A stretch of 64,000 bases of DNA from Symmachiella macrocystis (GCF_007860075.1 NZ_SJPP01000004.1:186001-250000); one strand, 5' to 3'; shown: positions 9,174 through 18,502, counted from the stretch's first letter. A program made the numbers and translations. The notes: a model not told the origin generated them from the sequence alone.

Positions 9174-10574
9174 TTAAGAAGTCGCCGGGACGGGTTCCAA
9201 TTCCAATGGCCCGGATAGGCCGACACCGGCCGCATCTGTGTGGAGCCGAGCTTCGGTTTCGGCAGCCTCACTGAAGTTCACCGCGAAACAAAAGAACGAA
9301 CAGCATGTGACGATAGAGCCAAGAATAAACAACGCCGTCGGCCAGGAAAGCGACTCGGCCTTGAAGAGGAATCCTGCCGCAACGGCCCCTGCATTTCCGC
9401 CGGCCCCTACGATGCCTGAGACCGAACCCAAGGCCCGCTTGTTGATGAACGGCACCACAGAGAAGGTTGCGCCTTCGGACATTTGCACAAACAGGCTAAA
9501 CAAGATCAAAGCCGGGATCGCCAATAGCAAGACATTCATCTGTGAAAACAGCATCAGCGCCAAACCTTCACAGAACAGCACGACGAATAACCATTTCACG
9601 CGTCCCGAAAGTCCCCATTTGGCACCAAACTTGTCGCCAAAGTGCCCCCCCAACGTCCGAGCAAACAGGTTCATTAATCCAAAGGAACCGGCAATCAATC
9701 CGGCGATACTGAGCGCTTTGACGCTGTCCATTTCTTGGAAGTAGTCAAAGTGATTGAGGAAATACAAAGTGGCTACGTTGTTGATCGTCAACTCAATGCC
9801 GAAACAGGTCCCGTAGATAATGAATAAGGCCCACACACGGTAGTCCTTCGCCGCTTCGGCAAACGTGCCTTTGCTTTCCTCTTTTTTAGGGAGCAAACCT
9901 TGGGCGCGTAGTTCACTAAAATTGCCGTCCGGTGCGTCCTGCGTTAAGAAATAGTAGGCCACGCCTGTCAACGCGCACATCAAACCGGCGACGAACATTG
10001 AGGCCCGCCAGCCGATTGATTCGCTGAAACCCAGCAGTGTGACGAATCCGGCAAAAACGAGCGGCATCACCATCTGTGTGACGCCCCCGCCGAGGTTGCC
10101 CCATCCGGCGCTGGTTGCATTGGCCGTCCCTACACAATTCGGGGCGAACATCACTGAGGTGTGGTATTGCGTAATCACAAATGAAGCGCCGATGGCTCCG
10201 ATTGCAATACGGAAAATTAGAAACGTCGTAAAGTCGTGCGCAAAGCCGATGCACATCACCGGAATTGATCCAAGCAGCAGTAGCCATGTGTAGGCCAGTC
10301 GCGGACCGACGCGATCACACAACCAACCGATAAAGAGGCGGGCGAGCACCGTGATGGCCACCGACCCGATGATGCACCATCCAATTTGCGATTTGGACAG
10401 GCTCATCTCCTTTGCCACGATCTTCATCAACGGCGCAATGCCAAACCAGGCGAAGAAACAAAGGAAAAATGCAAACCAACTCATATGAAACGCCCGCATC
10501 TGCGGCGTCTTGAGAAGCTTGAAGTTAAAGATTTCACGCGGACCAAACCGAGTGGCTTTGTTTTTCAGTTCCAT
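9174..10574 (-). CDS. narK: Nitrate/nitrite MFS transporter, NarK/NNP family
   Basis: This 466-residue protein has about twelve membrane helices and belongs to the nitrate-nitrite porter branch of the major facilitator superfamily. The glycine-rich nitrate signature is visible in helix 5 (SAGWGNLGGGVTQMVMPLVF), with a second glycine-rich stretch in a later helix (GIVGAGGNAGAVAAGFLF). A conserved RIAIGAIGASF segment lies in helix 4. It is the first gene of the nitrate operon; the nitrite reductase starts 61 bases further on. It would import nitrate, exchange nitrite, or both. The N-terminal cytoplasmic segment (about 28 residues) is of ordinary length, and it is a single NarK unit, not a NarK1-NarK2 fusion. 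Confidence 0.92.
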   Translation of the reverse strand: MELKNKATRFGPREIFNFKLLKTPQMRAFHMSWFAFFLCFFAWFGIAPLMKIVAKEMSLSKSQIGWCIIGSVAITVLARLFIGWLCDRVGPRLAYTWLLLLGSIPVMCIGFAHDFTTFLIFRIAIGAIGASFVITQYHTSVMFAPNCVGTANATSAGWGNLGGGVTQMVMPLVFAGFVTLLGFSESIGWRASMFVAGLMCALTGVAYYFLTQDAPDGNFSELRAQGLLPKKEESKGTFAEAAKDYRVWALFIIYGTCFGIELTINNVATLYFLNHFDYFQEMDSVKALSIAGLIAGSFGLMNLFARTLGGHFGDKFGAKWGLSGRVKWLFVVLFCEGLALMLFSQMNVLLLAIPALILFSLFVQMSEGATFSVVPFINKRALGSVSGIVGAGGNAGAVAAGFLFKAESLSWPTALFILGSIVTCCSFFCFAVNFSEAAETEARLHTDAAGVGLSGPLELEPVPATS

Positions 10575-10735
10575 GAATCAAAAACCTGTAAGAGTGTAGA
10601 TGTCAATCTGGCTCGCCATGCCCCACCAGCGCGCAAACTCTACGCCGAGCGATATCGCCTGGGCGAATCGCCACTAACTAAAAGCGTGCAACAATGGCGT
10701 TTGTTGGGATGGTCTTTAAACGAGGCAATAACGGT

Positions 10736-10753
10736 CTCGGGTGGGTGCCCGAG
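10736..10753 (-). promoter_or_regulatory. Leader stem-loop in front of the nitrate operon
   Basis: A perfect six-base stem (CTCGGG/CCCGAG) closes a six-base loop, about 160 bases before the narK-type start codon. In the transcript orientation the loop reads CACCCA. Nitrate assimilation leaders of some proteobacteria use paired hexaloop hairpins bound by the ANTAR antiterminator NasR. Those need A at loop position 1 and G at position 4, which this loop lacks, and no second hairpin was found. The regulatory role is therefore only a possibility. Confidence 0.25.
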
Positions 10754-11021
10754 GATCGAGATGAAATTCATTGCGGCAGTTCGCCCTGTGAAGACAACCC
10801 CGCAAACTTGTCGAAAGACGCTCCCGTCGATCGAATGTTTGAATTGGTTTGGTTATCAAGCCACTTCGTTAGGTATCTCACAAAGCAATTTGTGTGCCAC
10901 ACCCCGATCGACCAGCTACAACTGCGAATTCTCACTTTGCGAAAAAGATGTTTTCCCACCGATTTTAAGACGAATCAGGCAAAGTGACCGGCTCGAGACT
11001 TAAGCTCCGTCGAGACCTCAG

Positions 11022-11042
11022 CCTGCCCATCCGATGGGCAGG
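11022..11042. repeat. Perfect palindromic stem (9 bp, 3-base loop)
   Basis: CCTGCCCAT and ATGGGCAGG form a perfect nine-base-pair stem around the loop CCG. It lies in the intergenic space 230 bases before the CehA-like gene. It has the size and GC richness of a repetitive extragenic palindrome, but no second copy was seen in this window. An operator or RNA hairpin is equally possible. Confidence 0.35.
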
Positions 11043-11274
11043 TCTGGTTGAATTTCAGTGCAGGCTGCTTGCACTTGATCGCGTTGTGAGTGCGTGAGTT
11101 TTTCATGGTCATTTCTTACATGGCGTGCAATTGTTTAGACAAATAGCCGCGACTGCTGCCAAAGCAACGCCACAATGAAATGCTGCGTCCTAGCCGTTTC
11201 CCGGTGGAGAACGGTTTGGTACCCTGAAAGACTCACGGGGATATTTGCTGAGAAGTTTGTTGGGATGCGTGTTT

Positions 11275-12933
11275 ATGAATTCACTCTCAAAGCTCAACAC
11301 AGCCGTATTGACCGCCTTGATTTTACTGGCGGCGGCTTGGTGGGGACGCTCGGCGTTGAGTGACAGCGATACTCTAGGTGAGGTTGAGATCCACCAAATT
11401 CCCGGAACGAGGAAAACGGGAAAACCCGCGAAAGCTGTGCTCCAGAGCAGTGGGAGCCTCAAGTTGTCGGTCACCGAGGCGGGTCGACCGGTCTTCTGCC
11501 GCGTCAATGTCGTGGGAGTCGATGGAAACTATTACGAACCGGTTGATAATCCGCTGGCCCCCTGGAGCCTGTCTCGTTTAGGGAATCGCCAAGGGAAAGG
11601 TCCGTTTCGTTACTACGGTTGGTTTTTCTATTGCGACGGCCAGTGCGAAGTGGTCGTCCCGGCGGGTGCAACGCGGATCGAAGTATGGAAGGGCTTCGAA
11701 TATCGTCCCGTCGTTGTCAAAACAGAGGTCGCGGTTGGGCAACCGACCGCGGTAGACGTACCGCTCAAGCGGACTGTCGATCTGGCGGCTGAGGGGTGGT
11801 ACTCGGGCGATACGCACATTCATCTCGACCGCCGTAGTGAAGAAGAGGATCAGCGGGCACTTGATTTGCTGGCCGCTGAGGACATTCGTTTCGGTCACAT
11901 TCTCTGCATGAATGACACGCGTACGTACCGACCGGTGATGGATCAGCAAATTTGGCATCAACTCAACGGAATAGGAAAGGAGTCGGTTCGCCGTCGCGGC
12001 GCTTACCAGATTTCTTCCGGACAGGAATACCGCTGCGGGACGTTTGGTCATATTTGCTTGATTGGCGGAAGCCGCTTAGTCGATGCGGATGGTTTAAAAA
12101 CAGATCCCAACAATTGGCCGCCGTTCGGCATGGTGGCCGACGAACTACATGGCCTGGGCGGATTCGCCTTCCACGCCCATGGTGGATATTCCAAAGAGAT
12201 CTACATCGACTTCGCGCAGCGCGCGACCAACGGCGTGGAGTTACTGCAATTTGCCGAGTACCGCGGTATCTCGTTGGAGGGGTGGTATCACATCCTCAAC
12301 GCGGGCTATCACTTTCCCGCAGTTGGCGCTTCGGACTATCCCTATTGTCGCGCGTTAGGAGATTGCCGGACCTACGTACATTTGTCGGCTGCACCAACGT
12401 TTGAAAACTGGAATGCCGCCGCCGCTGCCGGCCGTAGCTTTTTTACGACCGGACCGTTATTGCAAGTGACCGTCAACGATAAACGGCCGGGCGATACACT
12501 CGCTCTTCCCGATGGCGAACAGGAATTGTCAGTACGGGTGCGCATGCAGAGCCTACTGAGCCCTGTCGATGAAATTCAAATAATCGTGGGAGGAGAAATC
12601 ATTTCACGAAAGCAGTTGGAGGAAGCACAACGCACTGATCCGGTGGACTGGACCGACACGCTGAAGGTCCAGGATTCAACGTGGGTGGCGGTGCGCGCCT
12701 TCTCCAAGAGCGCCAGCAGCCGGGATGACTCTGAAGCTCACACGAATCCCGTTTATGTCAGCCTAGGCCAGCGCCCCGTCAGGAACGAAGCGAGCATTTT
12801 ATGGTTGTTGGATAAGGTCGAAGAACGCATCGCGTTTCAGCGTAGCCGTGAATTTCCACAACGCGAACAAGTCTTGAACTACTTTCAAGCCAGCGACGAC
12901 GCATTGAGGAAGCTGCTGAAATCAACAGATTAA
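11275..12933 (+). CDS. CehA/McbA-like metallohydrolase with PHP domain, exported
   Basis: The 552-residue product begins with a hydrophobic segment (LNTAVLTALILLAAAWWG) that acts as a signal peptide or anchor. A beta-rich region (about 40-170) precedes a PHP-type metallohydrolase domain. Its first metal motif is GDTHIHLDRR near residue 180; later His/Asp positions include GGFAFHAHGGY and PAVGASDYPYC. This is the arrangement of CehA/McbA proteins, named for carbaryl hydrolases; most planctomycete members have no known substrate. The ATG at 11275 is preferred over an in-frame upstream start at 11245 because it places the signal sequence at the N-terminus. It stands alone, converging on the regulator gene downstream. 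Family assignment is fairly safe; the hydrolysed bond is unknown. Confidence 0.75.
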   Translation: MNSLSKLNTAVLTALILLAAAWWGRSALSDSDTLGEVEIHQIPGTRKTGKPAKAVLQSSGSLKLSVTEAGRPVFCRVNVVGVDGNYYEPVDNPLAPWSLSRLGNRQGKGPFRYYGWFFYCDGQCEVVVPAGATRIEVWKGFEYRPVVVKTEVAVGQPTAVDVPLKRTVDLAAEGWYSGDTHIHLDRRSEEEDQRALDLLAAEDIRFGHILCMNDTRTYRPVMDQQIWHQLNGIGKESVRRRGAYQISSGQEYRCGTFGHICLIGGSRLVDADGLKTDPNNWPPFGMVADELHGLGGFAFHAHGGYSKEIYIDFAQRATNGVELLQFAEYRGISLEGWYHILNAGYHFPAVGASDYPYCRALGDCRTYVHLSAAPTFENWNAAAAAGRSFFTTGPLLQVTVNDKRPGDTLALPDGEQELSVRVRMQSLLSPVDEIQIIVGGEIISRKQLEEAQRTDPVDWTDTLKVQDSTWVAVRAFSKSASSRDDSEAHTNPVYVSLGQRPVRNEASILWLLDKVEERIAFQRSREFPQREQVLNYFQASDDALRKLLKSTD

Positions 12934-13016
12934 TTTTGAACAGCTGCTGGATGGCCGGGGCGATTTCGTCGTTACATTGAGTGTTGTTCGAGAAATCGAG
13001 CTGAGAAGCAGACGAA

Positions 13017-14078
13017 TTAGCACGCGCTCAACTCGCCTGTCGTGCTCGCTTCATAGCCCGGCAAAGAGTCCAATAAACGGCGATAATTTGTCGACCGGAC
13101 AACCTTGAGCAAGGCTTGGATGCGCGGGTCATCCAGGAACGCATTGGGAATGCATAGGTCGTAGGCTTCGATTTGCACGGGTAGAAAAACCAAACCCGCC
13201 TCGGAGCTGGTCAGTTCCACGCAAACTCCGGCATCGGCCCAACCGGAATTCACGGCGTCTGCCACGCCACGATGATTGTGCGCGACGCGTCGAGGGCTGC
13301 TGCGATTGCCCAGCAAACGGTCCAGACATTGCCGGGCACCAGATCCCGGCTCGCGGCCGACCCATCTCAGCTTTGAGCGCAAAGCCCCGCGTACGGACTT
13401 AATACGGGAACTAGACGCCACAGCGATTCCCTCTTGCCAGCGAGCGATGCGCAACAATTGATAATCGCTTCCCAGCACCTCCCGCACCACTTGGGCGTTA
13501 CCTTCCGTCTCGTCCGCTGAGGAAAGATGTAACCCGGCAAGATGCACTTTGCCCTCTCGCAACAATTTGAGGGCTTCACGGCTGGAGTGAGACAATATCA
13601 ACATACGCTGGCCGGTTGCTTGTGCAAATTCGCTCGCCAGCAATCCCGCAGCCGGATCGCAGCAGGCGATCACAAGGGTTTTGTTGAGAAGCCGTTGTGA
13701 GCCGGCTGTCGTCGACAATTGGGAAGCCCCGCTACCATCGGGCAGCAGCGTATACATCGGGGCCGTCTCGGCCGGGTACAACCAATGCCGTCCCCCAACT
13801 TCCGCTTGCCAATAAGGCTGCTTTGTCGTCTGTGGCTCCCAGGCCCAAGCGGGAGATTGTTCCGAAGCATCCGTCGGCCCGAACAATACTTCTACAGTCG
13901 TTTCCAACGCCAACGCCAATGCCAATGCCGCTGAGACGGACGGAACAAGCCGCTCACCCTCAATAGCGGTCACTGCCGTGCGGGAAATCCCCGCAAGCTG
14001 CCCCAGCTCCGCCTGCGTCAATCCAGCGGCAGTGCGAAGTTGACGAACACGATTACGGCTTGGTGGATTGGTTGTCAT
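13017..14078 (-). CDS. XRE-family regulator with molybdate-binding-like (PBP) domain
   Basis: The 353-residue protein starts with an XRE-type helix-turn-helix (about residues 8-65, RQLRTAAGLTQAELGQLAGI...). An Ala-Leu-rich helix (SAALALALALE) follows, encoded by near-repeats of GCCAAC/GCCAAT on the plus strand. The C-terminal half (about 130-340) is a PBP-like domain with VGREPGSGARQCLDRLL and a DAVNSGWADAGVCVE segment, as in the one-component regulators annotated as sensing molybdate. Such proteins join DNA binding and ligand sensing in one cytoplasmic chain. A molybdoenzyme operon lies about 3 kb away on the same strand, which fits a molybdate or molybdenum-cofactor role, but a direct link is inference. 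No mod transport genes are in the window. Confidence 0.8.
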   Translation of the reverse strand: MTTNPPSRNRVRQLRTAAGLTQAELGQLAGISRTAVTAIEGERLVPSVSAALALALALETTVEVLFGPTDASEQSPAWAWEPQTTKQPYWQAEVGGRHWLYPAETAPMYTLLPDGSGASQLSTTAGSQRLLNKTLVIACCDPAAGLLASEFAQATGQRMLILSHSSREALKLLREGKVHLAGLHLSSADETEGNAQVVREVLGSDYQLLRIARWQEGIAVASSSRIKSVRGALRSKLRWVGREPGSGARQCLDRLLGNRSSPRRVAHNHRGVADAVNSGWADAGVCVELTSSEAGLVFLPVQIEAYDLCIPNAFLDDPRIQALLKVVRSTNYRRLLDSLPGYEASTTGELSAC

Positions 14079-14360
14079 AGTCCTGCCATTCTACGCTTTT
14101 ATCCTGCCATTGTCACTTCGCTCACAAACCGAAGAGCGCGGCCTCCCAACATCGCCTTGCGCTCGCGCAACAGCGTCCCCGGGAGGGCGAGTCCCCTACT
14201 GAGCCGCATCAAGGTGTTTCGTGTGGGAAAATGAGAAGATGTCCACGACCCAGGCAAGCCAAAGCTTTCATCGCAACTCGGCAGCAACCGCCCCTGCCCC
14301 TTGGGGAGAGACACAGCTCAAAGAACACCACATCACAGAGAATGCATTCACGCCGTACCG

Positions 14361-16085
14361 CTACTGGCGGGCCTGCTCGTCATCATTGTAGGCTACCGAA
14401 GGAGCCGGCGACGAAGGGTTTTGAGTGCTGAACGCTACCCAATGCCCGGTCTCGGTCACCGGATAAAGCCCGTGACGAACCTCCGGATTTAATGACCGCC
14501 AATGCTTTCGCTTGAACACCAAGATTTCCTGCGGCGATTGCTCGACTCTCTCCAAAACGCAAGAGGCACCGCGATCCGTATGCCGCACGATCTGCCCGTC
14601 ATGACAAGCCTCGACGTAGAAGTTTGCGGAATTTTCATCACCCATGGGCAACACAATCGGCCACCCGCGCGCCTCCGTCAGTCCGGCAACCCGCGCGACG
14701 ATCGTTTTTGTGGAATAAGCATCGTTAATCAACGTGCTCCCGGACGACAAAGCCATTGTCATAAAGAGCGGAATCCCCATACCCACGGCTGACGACAGGA
14801 TCATCCCATCATTCTGCTGGTGGCCAAACCAAGCGGCTGCAAAGCACAAGCTGGCCGCTGCCAGAAATCCGAGGAATTCCACAGGCGAAACGGGATAAAT
14901 CAGTTGGCCGATAAATGCGACCAGTAAAAGGAACGTGCTGCCGACGGTACTTACACGCAGCAATTTGAGCAAAGCGGCTTTCTCGGCCGACTGTAGCCAA
15001 CGTACGAGAACAACCGCCACAGCCAACGCCAGACCCGCAAATCCGGGCACCACATAGGTAACCAGGATTTGTCGGCACAGGGTGAAAAAGACAGCCGGTG
15101 TCACTCCCCAAACAATCGCGTACATCAACCACAGATCGCGCGGCTGCGCCGCAGCATTTCGGCGACCGCGCCACGATTCAATGGCAAAGCGAACCAACAA
15201 TGGTGTCCATGGCAGAAACGCGATGACCAGCATCACCCAACTCGCGCCATAAGGCTGTGTATGTCCACCGCCATAGCGATCACCGTAGTCGTGTTTCAGG
15301 TACCGTAAAATGTGTTCGTTGATCAAAAAGTAGCGCAGAAACCCCGGATTCGCCTGCTCCGCCAACGCGTACCAAGGAGCAGCTACGGCAATTGCAATCG
15401 CTGTCCCGGAACCCCATGGCAAACGCTTCAGTACCTTCCACTGGCGTGTTAAAGCCAACCAGCCCATGAGGGCTATCCCCACGAGCACAACAGACACCGG
15501 CCCTTTGGCCAAACATCCCAGTCCCAAGGCGAAAAAGAACGTCCGCCCCCACCCAAGCGAATTGGCGTCGTCAGCCACAAAGAACGCAAACGAGATCATG
15601 GCCAAGCAAACCGTGGCAGCGAGCGCCATATCGAGAATACACGCTCCACTGAGCACAAAGAATAAACCAGATGAAGCCAGTACCAATCCCGCCAGCAGTC
15701 CCACCTGGGCACTCCAAAACCGGCGGCCGAACAAGACCGTCATCAAGACAATCGCTCCCCCCAGCAGCCAACTGGGAAGACGCGCCGCCCATTCCGAGAC
15801 TCCGAAAACCTGATACGCCGCGGCAGTCATCCAGAACGAAAGCGGGGGTTTGCCTGAGAAAGGTTTGAGTTGCCCGCGGAGATAAAACGTGGGTGTCACC
15901 CAATTGCCCGTGCGGTACATATGCCAACCAATTTCGGCATGACGCGCTTCGGTGTTATCGGTGACGGCAAGCGTGCCCAACGTCGCCAGACGGACAACAA
16001 AAATCGTAACAATGGCGACCAGAATCATGGCATTCGACGAGCGAATCCAAGAGCTGCTTGGGCGATCAGCGCTGCCGATAATCAT
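14361..16085 (-). CDS. ArnT/PMT-like glycosyltransferase (GT39/GT83 type), integral membrane
   Basis: The product has about 574 residues and some twelve hydrophobic helices. The first loop carries TDNTEARHAEIGWHMYRTGNWVTPTF, the acidic-residue pattern of ArnT/protein mannosyltransferase-type enzymes, which move a sugar from a polyprenyl-phosphate donor. A later loop contains YLRGQLKPFSGKPPLSFW, equivalent to the 'KPPL..W' motif of this family. The soluble C-terminal part (about 440-574) would be periplasmic. The ATG at 16085 is preferred to the open extension up to 16223: it has GGGAG just upstream and puts the first helix near the start. Acceptor (lipid A, protein or other glycan) cannot be predicted. 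The gene is divergent from the secreted protein gene at 16475. Confidence 0.85.
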   Translation of the reverse strand: MIIGSADRPSSSWIRSSNAMILVAIVTIFVVRLATLGTLAVTDNTEARHAEIGWHMYRTGNWVTPTFYLRGQLKPFSGKPPLSFWMTAAAYQVFGVSEWAARLPSWLLGGAIVLMTVLFGRRFWSAQVGLLAGLVLASSGLFFVLSGACILDMALAATVCLAMISFAFFVADDANSLGWGRTFFFALGLGCLAKGPVSVVLVGIALMGWLALTRQWKVLKRLPWGSGTAIAIAVAAPWYALAEQANPGFLRYFLINEHILRYLKHDYGDRYGGGHTQPYGASWVMLVIAFLPWTPLLVRFAIESWRGRRNAAAQPRDLWLMYAIVWGVTPAVFFTLCRQILVTYVVPGFAGLALAVAVVLVRWLQSAEKAALLKLLRVSTVGSTFLLLVAFIGQLIYPVSPVEFLGFLAAASLCFAAAWFGHQQNDGMILSSAVGMGIPLFMTMALSSGSTLINDAYSTKTIVARVAGLTEARGWPIVLPMGDENSANFYVEACHDGQIVRHTDRGASCVLERVEQSPQEILVFKRKHWRSLNPEVRHGLYPVTETGHWVAFSTQNPSSPAPSVAYNDDEQARQ

Positions 16086-16474
16086 TGCTCCCTCGAAAAA
16101 ACAAATTTCCCGCCGCGTGTGAAGCTCAAATCCAATAACATTACATCTGGGGGTTTCGCGGGCGAAAGTCTGCAATTTCGCACAAAACGTTTCGATATTT
16201 CGCTCGTTACAAAGCAGAAACACCTATTTTCCTGGTCCCAGAGTGGCGTAGCGAGGTTCTTTATCTCATTCGGCCAAATGCGTCAACGTGAAATTGGTCT
16301 GGGGCTGCAGGACTTCAGGTCACGGCACTTGATTGGCATTCATTCGTCCCCTACCCGTATCATGCTGGGGGGCGACAGCTGTTAGCCAGATCTGCTCCGC
16401 CCGTCACCCCAAACCGCTGCCTTCGAATGACGGTCTTCTACATTCCTTTCTCAAAAAAGTTGACGAGACCCGCA

Positions 16475-17425
16475 ATGTCCCAGCTCTACCTAGCCACTTT
16501 TGCAACCGCTCTCATTCAGCTATCGGCTGTCGTGCAGGCGAATGAACCGACGAACATTCCCGATTCAACCACATGCTTTGCAATCGAAAATCTGCCGGAT
16601 GGGAGAGTCTCCTCCATCAACAAAGCAGATGCTGGTATCATCCGCATCGCTCAAAAGGGCGTGCAGACGCCAAACAACAAGGCGGCAAACGACGTGCGCA
16701 AGGCCGAATCGAGACTGGTGGAAAAACACACATTCAATGGCGGCGCCGCGACTCAGGGGCTAGCGCTGGCCAAGAAACACTACTTCACCTCTACATCAAG
16801 TTCGATCTTTCGTTACAACACTCATTGGAAACTGCTGGAAGAAAAGATGATCCGCATCGACGGTGTTAATCACATCGGCGCCATCGATTACCACGACGGA
16901 TTTATTTGGGCCGGACTGTTGCATGGACCGGAAAACGGAAAACACGACCCAAAACTCGATCGGTCAATTATCGCAAAGATTCGCGACAGTGACCTGAAAG
17001 TCGTCAAGACGTGGGACATTTCGCAAGACGTGACGTGGATTGACCCGGTCTGCTTTGACGGACAACATTTGTGGGTCGGCGACCTCAGCGATCTTGGCAT
17101 CCATCGCTACAAAATCGAAGGCGAGCGGCTGATTCGAGACGGGACCTTACGGTATCCTAAGCCAATGCATTTCTCGCAAGGAATTCGCGTAGTTGGAAAA
17201 AAGCTATACACGATTCATACATTTGGAGACATGGACGGGCTTTTTGAATTTGACTTACCGGAACGTCTCACTGACGACACTCTGAGGCCAACTCGCGTAT
17301 GGCCTATCGTAGAGTCACTTTCGCATCTCGAAGGTTTCGATTTCATCCCTGGGCACCCCAGTCAAATCTGGCACGCGCAAGGCACACAAGTCGACCGGTA
17401 TGAATTGTCAGACTTGGCCGATTGA
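16475..17425 (+). CDS. Secreted protein of unknown function, beta-propeller-like
   Basis: The 316-residue product starts with a probable signal peptide (MSQLYLATFATALIQLSAVV, cleavage after QA). An in-frame ATG at 16427 would add 16 residues before it. The body contains several short units of the type 'G.FIWAGLL', 'DGQHLWVGDL' and 'GKKLYTIHTF', with Trp/Gly turns and Asp-rich loops, as in NHL, SMP-30 or quinoprotein-like propellers. No catalytic motif was recognised. It is preceded by the divergent glycosyltransferase and followed by 318 bases without a gene. The function is unknown; the call rests on the periodic pattern alone. Confidence 0.6.
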   Translation: MSQLYLATFATALIQLSAVVQANEPTNIPDSTTCFAIENLPDGRVSSINKADAGIIRIAQKGVQTPNNKAANDVRKAESRLVEKHTFNGGAATQGLALAKKHYFTSTSSSIFRYNTHWKLLEEKMIRIDGVNHIGAIDYHDGFIWAGLLHGPENGKHDPKLDRSIIAKIRDSDLKVVKTWDISQDVTWIDPVCFDGQHLWVGDLSDLGIHRYKIEGERLIRDGTLRYPKPMHFSQGIRVVGKKLYTIHTFGDMDGLFEFDLPERLTDDTLRPTRVWPIVESLSHLEGFDFIPGHPSQIWHAQGTQVDRYELSDLAD

Positions 17426-17743
17426 ACGAGTCGCGGTGTTCCTTCCAAGTAGATGCTGCCCCCCGCCAATGTGGTTGCCAGACTGTCGCTCAGCGATGAA
17501 ATGACAATCTGACCGACCAACGAATCGTTCGCACATGTGCGCTGTTTGTGTTGCAGTGGCTGGCAGCCGCAATGTTTCTAAATGGAAAGAGCCAAATGGC
17601 TCGAATCACGCTATGATTACCGAGGAACTTGCACATTCTCACCACGCACGAGAGAATGTAGGGCTTGAATTCGCTCTCACTGCGTAACATGGAAGTGAAT
17701 CGACTAGATCGCCACACTCTTTCCCATACGGATCAAATTATAG
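17426..17743. other. Intergenic region without a gene
   Basis: No frame here looks coding. A short palindrome GAGCCA-AA-TGGCTC lies at 17589-17602. It may be part of the promoter region of the NYN-domain gene, but no promoter consensus could be fixed. Confidence 0.5.
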
Positions 17744-18502
17744 ATGTCAGCTGAACCCTTGATTGCGGTATTTGTCGATTTTGAAAACTTGGCCATCGGC
17801 GTGCGTGATATGAAGGCGGGCAACTTTGAGATGCGGCTGATCCTCAAGCGGTTGCTGGAGAAAGGACGCATTGTCTTCAAACGCGCTTACTGCGATTGGC
17901 GAAATTATGCCGATGATGTGCGGAAGTTTCACGCGCAGGGCATTGAACTGATCGATATTCCGCAAACCAAAATGAGCGGCAAAAACAGTGCGGACATTCA
18001 TATGGTCGTCGATGCGCTCGATCTGTGCTATTCAAAGCAGCACATCGACGCCTTCGCTTTGATTTCAGGCGACAGCGATTTCTCCCCCTTGGTTTCCAAG
18101 CTGAAAGAAAACAATAAGCGCGTGATCGGCTGCGGGGTCAAAAGTTCCACCTCTGATCTGCTAATCGCCAACTGCGACGAATTCATCTACTATGACGACT
18201 TGATCCGCGCAGCCACGAAAAGTCGTCGCGCACCCAAAAAAGATAAGGCAAAACCTGACAAGAAGCAGGAAGTCGCCGACCAACTCCTGGAAGTCTTGCA
18301 TTCTGTGGAACAGGACTACGACATCGTCTGGGGATCCGCACTCAAACAAGCCCTGCGCCGCGTGTATCCGGGATTCAACGAAGGTTATTACGGCTACTCA
18401 AGTTTCTCCCAGTTACTGCAAGGCATCGCTGCTAAGGGGCTGATTGAACTCGATTACGACGAGAGTCGCGGTAACTACGAAGTCCGTTCCAAGGAAGAGT
18501 AA
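17744..18502 (+). CDS. NYN-domain putative ribonuclease with C-terminal OST-HTH/LOTUS-like domain
   Basis: The 252-residue protein has an N-terminal NYN (PIN-like, LabA/DUF88) domain. Conserved acidic residues are visible in AVFVDFENLA, in SADIHMVVDALDL and in LISGDSDFSPLV, the three places where this fold holds catalytic metal ions. A basic linker (about 155-170, Lys-rich) joins it to a C-terminal domain (about 172-250) that resembles OST-HTH/LOTUS: QLLEVLHSV...GSALKQALRRVYPGF...YYGYSSFSQLLQ. This domain binds RNA, often G-rich, in known members. The combination suggests an RNA-cleaving or RNA-binding protein of the cytoplasm. It is a single gene with no obvious operon partner. The target RNA is unknown. 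Confidence 0.88.
   Translation: MSAEPLIAVFVDFENLAIGVRDMKAGNFEMRLILKRLLEKGRIVFKRAYCDWRNYADDVRKFHAQGIELIDIPQTKMSGKNSADIHMVVDALDLCYSKQHIDAFALISGDSDFSPLVSKLKENNKRVIGCGVKSSTSDLLIANCDEFIYYDDLIRAATKSRRAPKKDKAKPDKKQEVADQLLEVLHSVEQDYDIVWGSALKQALRRVYPGFNEGYYGYSSFSQLLQGIAAKGLIELDYDESRGNYEVRSKEE

Larger units (their letters stand above)
10575..11274. other. 700-base region upstream of the nitrate operon, no convincing gene
   Basis: The region separates the divergent narK-type gene (leftward) and the CehA-like gene (rightward). Open frames exist, but their composition is unlike the neighbouring proteins and they overlap the narK start. Two structures stand out: a CTCGGG/CCCGAG stem with a six-base loop at 10736-10753 and a nine-base-pair palindromic stem at 11022-11042, both listed separately. 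The remainder shows nothing recognisable. It must contain the promoters of both flanking genes. Confidence 0.6.

Noticed and set aside
8204-9274. Long plus-strand frame (356 codons) opposite the nitrite reductase gene
   Set aside because: The minus strand carries clear sirohaem reductase motifs; the plus frame is Arg/Pro-rich antisense shadow.
10736-10753. ANTAR/NasR-type antitermination leader
   Set aside because: The hexaloop lacks the required A1 and G4 and a second hairpin was not found; kept only as an unassigned stem-loop.
10386-11003. Plus-strand open frame of 205 codons over the narK start and upstream region
   Set aside because: It overlaps the strong narK-type coding frame on the other strand and its residues show no domain or periodic coding pattern.
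13895-13930. Short tandem GCCAAC/GCCAAT repeat
   Set aside because: It only encodes an Ala-Leu-rich helix in the regulator; too short and imperfect to be a separate repeat element.
14079-14360. Minus-strand frame of 71 codons between the regulator and the glycosyltransferase
   Set aside because: No recognisable domain, no ribosome-binding site, and composition resembles structured intergenic DNA.
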